NCBI GenBank assembly: GCA_903873735.1
Contig: CAIQPO010000058.1
Span: forward strand, 1 to 8,743
Source of the DNA: Candidatus Collierbacteria bacterium
GTDB lineage: Bacteria > Patescibacteriota > Microgenomatia > UBA1400 > MFAQ01
Direction of reading: 5' to 3'
DNA: 8,743 nucleotides
Shown piece by piece: positions 5,939 through 8,743 of this stretch; within the stretch, counting starts at the first letter, position 1, and each line of letters starts with the position of its first letter. The notes beneath the pieces are model-generated. The model ran no database searches, was not told the origin of the DNA, and saw nothing but the letters and a program-made list of their open reading frames with translations. The position numbers and the translations under genes were made by a program.

Positions 5939-6024
5939 CGGAGGGGATGGGATTCGAACCCATGGTATCTATTCGATACGGAGGTTTAGTAAACCTCTGC
6001 ACTCGACCACTATGCGACCCCTCC
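5939..6024 (-). tRNA. tRNA-Ser(ACT), intact copy of the array (copy C)
   Basis: A full class II cloverleaf of 86 nt on the minus strand: acceptor GGAGGGG/CCCCTCC with seven Watson-Crick pairs, U8, A14, D stem GCA/TGC, anticodon stem GAGGT/ACCTC around TTACTAA, long variable arm with GTATC/GATAC, T arm ATGGG-TTCGAAT-CCCAT and discriminator G. CCA is not encoded. The anticodon (5988-5990 on the plus strand) reads ACT, where serine AGY decoding normally uses GCT. Its anticodon arm is identical to that of the tRNA-Ser(GCT) at 6582-6667 except for base 34. A TAAAAT at 6050-6055 may be its -10, giving a leader of roughly 20 nt. Confidence 0.88.
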
Positions 6025-6060
6025 AAAGTAAGCAAGCAAGAACTTCCATATTTTACCAAT

Positions 6061-6083
6061 AAAAAGCTCTCAAAAATGGGAGC
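6061..6083 (-). terminator. probable intrinsic terminator of the 6091-6483 gene
   Basis: On the minus strand, GCTC/GAGC plus two inner pairs across one mismatch form a small hairpin with a TTTT loop (6083-6066), followed directly by a five-T run (6065-6061). It starts 7 nt after the stop codon. The stem is short, so strength is uncertain. Confidence 0.5.
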
Positions 6084-6090
6084 CTACCAA

Positions 6091-6483
6091 TTATTTCGAT
6101 GGAATCTCTACCAGCACATCGTTTTTTTCAAAAATCTGCCAATTTCCAGTTCGGCAAAGAATAGCCTTTTGCGTATTTGAGAACTCAACATTGATAATCA
6201 AAGTTGTCTCTTTCGGGTATTCATTTTTGAGCTCATCAAGAGTAAATACCTTGCCCCCATAAAAATAGCGAGGCGAGATATTTATATGCGGACTAGTGAG
6301 GGTTACTTTTTTTCCCTGATCCTCAACACTTTCAGTCAGCACATCAAAAAAATAGTACGCAAAGGCATCCTTCGGAACACGCAAGCGGGCGATGTCCCTT
6401 GTCTTCACTTCACGAACCAAACCTTCAGAAAAGAAAACACCAGGCAACGAAAATTCAACATATGTCTTACGGACGAGGGTCAT
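6091..6483 (-). CDS. Hypothetical protein, 130 residues, atypical codon use
   Basis: I do not recognise this protein. It is soluble, without signal peptide or membrane helix, begins MTLVRKTYVEFSLPG, has a mixed alpha/beta look (RLRVPKDAFAYYFFDVL; ETTLIINVEFSNTQKAIL) and ends with WQIFEKNDVLVEIPSK. The start at 6483 is chosen because GGAGG (6489-6493) lies 5 nt upstream; the open frame reaches TTG at 6498 and ATG at 6495, but the GGAGG lies inside that longer version. Six of seven Arg codons are CGN (CGT, CGC, CGA), against 3 of 18 in the CNNM/CorC gene, and GC is somewhat higher than in neighbours. It has its own promoter (6551-6579) and terminator (6061-6083) and sits between two tRNA-Ser genes, which together suggest recent acquisition. 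Confidence 0.7.
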   Translation of the reverse strand: MTLVRKTYVEFSLPGVFFSEGLVREVKTRDIARLRVPKDAFAYYFFDVLTESVEDQGKKVTLTSPHINISPRYFYGGKVFTLDELKNEYPKETTLIINVEFSNTQKAILCRTGNWQIFEKNDVLVEIPSK

Positions 6484-6550
6484 GAGATCCTCCATCAAAT
6501 GTAAATTTGCACTTGCTACAGATTATGTAACAATCAAACGCATGGTCTAT

Positions 6551-6579
6551 AGGATACCCCGCAATTTCACTAAAGTCAA
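6551..6579 (-). promoter_or_regulatory. sigma70-type promoter for the 6091-6483 gene
   Basis: On the minus strand TTGACT (6579-6574) is followed after exactly 17 nt by TATCCT (6556-6551). The -35 matches the consensus at five of six positions and the -10 at four of six. It starts 3 nt past the tRNA-Ser(GCT) 3' end and gives a leader of about 60 nt containing GGAGG. This is the best-formed promoter in the window. Confidence 0.55.
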
Positions 6580-6581
6580 TG

Positions 6582-6667
6582 CGGAGACGGTGGGATTCGA
6601 ACCCACGAGACCCAAAAAGGGTCGAGGTTTAGCAAACCTCTGCCATAGGCCACTAGGCGACGTCTCC
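6582..6667 (-). tRNA. tRNA-Ser(GCT)
   Basis: An 86-nt class II cloverleaf on the minus strand: acceptor GGAGACG/CGTCTCC, U8, D stem GCC/GGC, anticodon stem GAGGT/ACCTC around TTGCTAA (anticodon GCT at 6631-6633), variable arm GACCC/GGGTC, T arm GTGGG-TTCGAAT-CCCAC and discriminator G. CCA is not encoded. It decodes AGC and AGU. Its 5' end lies 11 nt beyond the stop of the CDP-alcohol phosphatidyltransferase gene. Confidence 0.95.
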
Positions 6668-6677
6668 AAGCTTCTCA

Positions 6678-6683
6678 ATTATA
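6678..6683 (-). promoter_or_regulatory. -10 element for tRNA-Ser(GCT)
   Basis: A perfect TATAAT on the minus strand ends 10 nt before the tRNA 5' end and includes the TAA stop codon of the upstream gene. The -35 region is poor. The position matches the other tRNA -10 candidates here. Confidence 0.5.
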
Positions 6684-7254
6684 TATCACCCCTCCGCTTC
6701 CTATATCCTCTTCCCCACCAATAAATTACAAATGATAATGGTTGTCCAAAAAGCTGCAACCACAATCCTTCAATATACATTCCAAATATAAATAGATACA
6801 TAAACATTCTTGATGGAAACTTCTCAAAAGTCAGACCATATAGGTAGAGTAAACCACCCTCAAAACAAAACATCGTCAATGCTAGTAATATCCACCAGTG
6901 CCCGAATACAAAATAACTTTTAATCAGAATCAAAACACCCACCACAAAATCCACTCCATGATCTAGATATCTCCCCCAACCATGATTAAGCTTAATCACC
7001 CTAGCATAATAACCATCCAAATTGTCTAAAACCAGTTGCCCTACAATAGCCAAAGCAAATAATGGCAGGCTTTCAAATAATACCCACACCGAATACAAAC
7101 CCACCAAAAAGTTTAGGTAAGTAATGTGGTCTGGTCTAATAGGGGTATGTTTGTATAACCACAGGAACTTTTTTCTCATTCCCAGAGACTCGAACACATC
7201 CTCTTTAATCTTGTACCACCCCTTAAGAGACAATAGTTTATTTATCAAGCTCAC
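6679..7254 (-). CDS. CDP-alcohol phosphatidyltransferase family protein
   Basis: The protein has 191 residues and contains the complete family signature: D77-N-L-D80-G81, A84-R85, G94, D98 and D102, matching DxxDGxxAR(x8)GxxxDxxxD. The four aspartates bind divalent metal and act in catalysis. The enzyme moves a phosphatidyl or similar phospho-group from a CDP-linked donor to an alcohol within the membrane; the acceptor (glycerol phosphate, inositol, another alcohol) cannot be told. About six membrane helices fit the family. The N-terminal 40 residues are soluble and basic. The start is GTG at 7254 with no Shine-Dalgarno sequence; TATATT lies 6 nt upstream. An ATG at codon 26 (MRKKFLW) is possible but less likely. 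The gene is divergent from the PHP gene across 37 nt. Confidence 0.88.
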   Translation of the reverse strand: MSLINKLLSLKGWYKIKEDVFESLGMRKKFLWLYKHTPIRPDHITYLNFLVGLYSVWVLFESLPLFALAIVGQLVLDNLDGYYARVIKLNHGWGRYLDHGVDFVVGVLILIKSYFVFGHWWILLALTMFCFEGGLLYLYGLTFEKFPSRMFMYLFIFGMYIEGLWLQLFGQPLSFVIYWWGRGYRKRRGDI

Positions 7255-7260
7255 AATTAA

Positions 7261-7266
7261 AATATA
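7261..7266 (-). promoter_or_regulatory. -10-like element placing the start point at the GTG of 6679-7254
   Basis: TATATT on the minus strand lies 6 nt before the GTG start codon at 7254. There is no room for a ribosome site between a normal start point and the GTG. Confidence 0.35.
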
Positions 7267-7279
7267 CCAATTTCTCTTG

Positions 7280-7285
7280 TAAAAT
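7280..7285 (+). promoter_or_regulatory. -10-like element placing the start point at the ATG of the PHP gene
   Basis: TAAAAT on the plus strand lies 6 nt before the ATG at 7292, with TTAAAA at 7257-7262 as a weak -35 at 17-nt spacing. It shares the 37-nt divergent gap with the element at 7261-7266. Confidence 0.35.
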
Positions 7286-7291
7286 GAACTG

Positions 7292-8044
7292 ATGCCAAAA
7301 AGATTACCAGCCGAACTCCACTGTCACACCAACCACAATGAAGATATTAATGTATTCTTTGGACCTTTTGCCGACTCTACCCAAACCGCTGAAGAAATTA
7401 TTGACCAATGTCTCAAAAAAGGTATAAAAATTCTAGCAGTCACCGATCATGACTCCCTTGCTGGATACTACGACGCCAAAGCCATCATTGAATCTAGAAA
7501 TTTGGATATTATCCTCATTCCAGGAGCAGAAATTAGTGCCAGAGGATGTCACATACTTGCATACAACATCAAGGAAATAATTCCCAAGAAGCTCTCGCCC
7601 CTAGAAACAATAAATAGAATACACGAACAAGGAGGACTCGCTTTCGCCGCCCACCCATTTATGCCACCGTATTTTCTAGGACTCAAAATCTTCACTCTTC
7701 CCTTTGATGGCATTGAAGGACTAAACGCTTCAATACCCATGTTACCCAATTTACTCTGTTCATTGGCCTGTTTTATCTTTGCCAAAAAATATATTTCCAC
7801 ATCAGACTCTCACGAACCAGATTCAGTCGGTGACGGACGCACCTGCTTCCCCTCAAGCACAAAGTCAAAAGAGGAGGTTCTTAATCACCTCAAATCAGGC
7901 AAATTCTCCATTGTCTTTCACCACAGCTCCTATACCACCATGTTCTATACCAGAATCGTGGATGCCATTAAAAGATGGCGTCGCAGTAATCAAGCCACTT
8001 CCCCATCATTCACCTTTGTGCGCACCCCATCCACCAAAGCATAA
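7292..8044 (+). CDS. PHP-domain metal-dependent phosphoesterase
   Basis: The protein has 250 residues and shows the PHP metal-binding motifs in order: H10-C-H12 with D18, T51-D-H53-D, E80 in PGAEIS, H87, H121 in AAHPF, and D172-S-H174. These are the ligands for the metal cluster in the PHP superfamily. Length and order are near the YciV/TrpH type (5'-3' exoribonuclease or nucleoside phosphatase activity), but the substrate is not certain. No membrane helix is expected. The C-terminus (about 225-250) is basic then Ser/Thr-rich, and its last 18 codons overlap antisense with the MazG-like gene. An out-of-frame ATGAACTGA ends at the start codon. No Shine-Dalgarno sequence is present. Confidence 0.85.
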   Translation: MPKRLPAELHCHTNHNEDINVFFGPFADSTQTAEEIIDQCLKKGIKILAVTDHDSLAGYYDAKAIIESRNLDIILIPGAEISARGCHILAYNIKEIIPKKLSPLETINRIHEQGGLAFAAHPFMPPYFLGLKIFTLPFDGIEGLNASIPMLPNLLCSLACFIFAKKYISTSDSHEPDSVGDGRTCFPSSTKSKEEVLNHLKSGKFSIVFHHSSYTTMFYTRIVDAIKRWRRSNQATSPSFTFVRTPSTKA

Positions 8045-8304
8045 ACTCGTCTTTTGTTTTTCTCCACCTTCTTCTCGACCTCCACCTCCAAATCTATATT
8101 GAGAATTTCGGCAATTCCTAGTAAATAAATCATCACGTCCGCTAACTCCTCACCTACATCAGGTAATTTCTTGTAATAAGCTCTATATGCTTCAGCCAGC
8201 TCCTCATGTGTCAAACAAAACTCCATTGCCACATTAGTCACATTAAAATTTTTATCTACCTTATTTTGGTAAACCTTCTTCTGCAAATCTCTCAAATCTA
8301 TCAT
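7990..8304 (-). CDS. MazG-like nucleotide pyrophosphohydrolase
   Basis: The protein has 104 residues, normal for single-domain all-alpha NTP-PPases. It carries the EExxE motif (E34-E35-L-A-E38) and, after about 15 residues, ExxD (E53-L-A-D56), which together bind Mg2+ and the nucleotide triphosphate in the MazG family. A long helix follows (IAEILNIDLEVEVEKKVEKN). Such enzymes hydrolyse non-canonical NTPs or dNTPs to monophosphate and pyrophosphate; the exact substrate is unknown. The last 55 nt overlap antisense with the end of the PHP gene. The ATG has no Shine-Dalgarno sequence; a perfect TATAAT lies 6 nt upstream (8311-8316), next to the 3' end of tRNA-Ser(TGA). Confidence 0.85.
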   Translation of the reverse strand: MIDLRDLQKKVYQNKVDKNFNVTNVAMEFCLTHEELAEAYRAYYKKLPDVGEELADVMIYLLGIAEILNIDLEVEVEKKVEKNKRRVYALVDGVRTKVNDGEVA

Positions 8305-8310
8305 TTTTCA

Positions 8311-8316
8311 ATTATA
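8311..8316 (-). promoter_or_regulatory. -10 element for the MazG-like gene
   Basis: A perfect TATAAT on the minus strand lies 6 nt before the ATG at 8304 and 2 nt past the tRNA-Ser(TGA) discriminator base. A -35 at 17-nt spacing would fall inside the tRNA T loop (8334-8339), which is a weak match. Confidence 0.45.
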
Positions 8317-8318
8317 TG

Positions 8319-8402
8319 CGGAGAGTAGAGGATTCGAACCTCTGAGAGCTTGCGCTCACTAGTTTTCAAGACTAGCGCCATAAACCGCTCGGCCAACTCT
8401 CC
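8319..8402 (-). tRNA. tRNA-Ser(TGA)
   Basis: An 84-nt class II cloverleaf on the minus strand: acceptor GGAGAGT/ACTCTCC, U8, D stem GCC/GGC, A14, anticodon stem CTAGT/ACTAG around CTTGAAA (anticodon TGA at 8366-8368), variable arm GAGC-GCAA-GCTC, T arm AGAGG-TTCGAAT-CCTCT and discriminator G. CCA is not encoded. It decodes UCA and probably other UCN codons. It lies between the ComF gene end and the MazG-like gene. Confidence 0.95.
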
Positions 8403-8413
8403 AAAACTCTCTT

Positions 8414-8419
8414 ATTTTA
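8414..8419 (-). promoter_or_regulatory. possible -10 element for tRNA-Ser(TGA)
   Basis: TAAAAT on the minus strand ends 11 nt before the tRNA 5' end, the same spacing as the other tRNA -10 candidates. TATTAT about 12 nt further upstream is an alternative. No clear -35 is seen. Confidence 0.35.
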
Positions 8420-8433
8420 CCAAACATAATACC

Positions 8434-8743
8434 TTAGTGAGCTAGCACCACTCCCCACACCACTTTTGCTCCACTTTTCTTGAGCATTTTGGCACACTCC
8501 CTCATACTCGCTCCAGAGGTAAACACATCATCAATAAGCATAATTTTCTTGTCTTTTACCAACTCTAAATATTTATCTCTCACCGCAAACGCTCCTTCAA
8601 TATTTTGTTGCCGCTCCTTTCTTTCTTTTAGAGCAGACTGTTGTTTTGTATTTCTCCACCTCTTCAGAACATCCAGCATATTTATCTTGAGCGCCTTACC
8701 TATGAATCTAGCAATAACCTCAGCCTGATTAAACCCCCTCCAA
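8434..8743 (-). CDS. comF: ComF-family phosphoribosyltransferase, 5' end outside the window
   Basis: The visible 102 residues are the C-terminal half of a ComF-type protein; the frame stays open through the right edge, so the ATG at 8679 is internal. Before it the frame reads RGFNQAEVIARF, a hallmark of ComF. RWRNTKQQSALKERKERQQN and GAF follow, then the PRPP-binding loop MLIDDVFTSGAS and a final strand VVWGVVLAH. ComF works in natural transformation at the cytoplasmic side of DNA uptake, although its exact reaction is unproven. The N-terminal zinc-finger part of the family would lie beyond 8743. The gene ends 32 nt before the tRNA-Ser(TGA). Confidence 0.9.
   Translation of the reverse strand, partial: WRGFNQAEVIARFIGKALKINMLDVLKRWRNTKQQSALKERKERQQNIEGAFAVRDKYLELVKDKKIMLIDDVFTSGASMRECAKMLKKSGAKVVWGVVLAH

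Noticed and set aside
5635..6024. Attachment-site duplication from an integrated element
   Set aside because: Almost the whole tRNA body is repeated rather than a short 3' segment, the copies are only 5 to about 130 nt apart, and no integrase or cargo gene lies between them.
5905..6180. 91-codon plus-strand open frame
   Set aside because: It reads backwards through the tRNA-Ser at 5939-6024 and into the end of the 6091-6483 gene.
6392..6724. 110-codon plus-strand open frame
   Set aside because: It is antisense to tRNA-Ser(GCT) and to the ends of both neighbouring genes.
1..8743. CRISPR array, insertion sequence or toxin-antitoxin pair
   Set aside because: I saw no regularly spaced direct repeats, no transposase motifs and no recognisable toxin or antitoxin. 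The MazG-like protein is a nucleotide pyrophosphohydrolase and stands alone.

Overview
The window looks like a piece of a small, AT-rich bacterial genome, most likely a Patescibacteria/CPR member (Microgenomates-like). This rests on short intergenic gaps, tail-to-tail gene overlaps, many short membrane proteins of unknown role, a UBA-like N-terminal helix pair in front of a membrane anchor (an arrangement common in CPR proteins), and tRNA genes scattered singly between protein genes. TGA serves as a stop codon (for example at the ends of the EamA and CNNM/CorC genes), so this is not a code-25 lineage. The taxonomic call is an inference from style; no marker gene is present.

Layout. 1-64: edge-truncated tRNA-Ser(CGA). 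98-418: DUF4870 membrane protein. 495-569: tRNA-Arg(GCG). 609-2016: two-gene minus-strand operon of membrane proteins, one with a PsbP/Mog1-like outer domain and one with a PH-like domain. 2044-2964: plus-strand EamA/DMT transporter, whose 3' end overlaps a DUF6390-like gene (2916-3602). 3622-4914: CNNM/CorC-type CBS transporter. 4965-5594: a second two-TM plus PH-like protein. 5635-6024: a tandem block of tRNA-Ser-like sequences, two degenerate copies, then a spacer with three hairpins, then an intact tRNA-Ser with the rare anticodon ACT. 6091-6483: an orphan gene with Arg codon use unlike its neighbours, with its own promoter and terminator. 6582-6667: tRNA-Ser(GCT). 6679-7254: CDP-alcohol phosphatidyltransferase, divergent from a PHP phosphoesterase (7292-8044), whose end overlaps a MazG-like pyrophosphohydrolase (7990-8304). 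8319-8402: tRNA-Ser(TGA). 8434-8743: 3' part of a ComF-family phosphoribosyltransferase.

The protein genes do not form one pathway. They are mostly envelope and transport functions plus nucleotide housekeeping. The most distinctive features are: (i) the concentration of serine tRNAs, with a decaying tandem array and both GCT and ACT isoacceptors about 600 bp apart; (ii) a repeated start-site geometry in which a -10-like hexamer lies 5-6 nt before the start codon with no Shine-Dalgarno sequence, suggesting leaderless mRNAs; and (iii) an orphan gene with atypical codon use between two serine tRNAs. I did not find a CRISPR array, an insertion sequence or a recognisable defence system.
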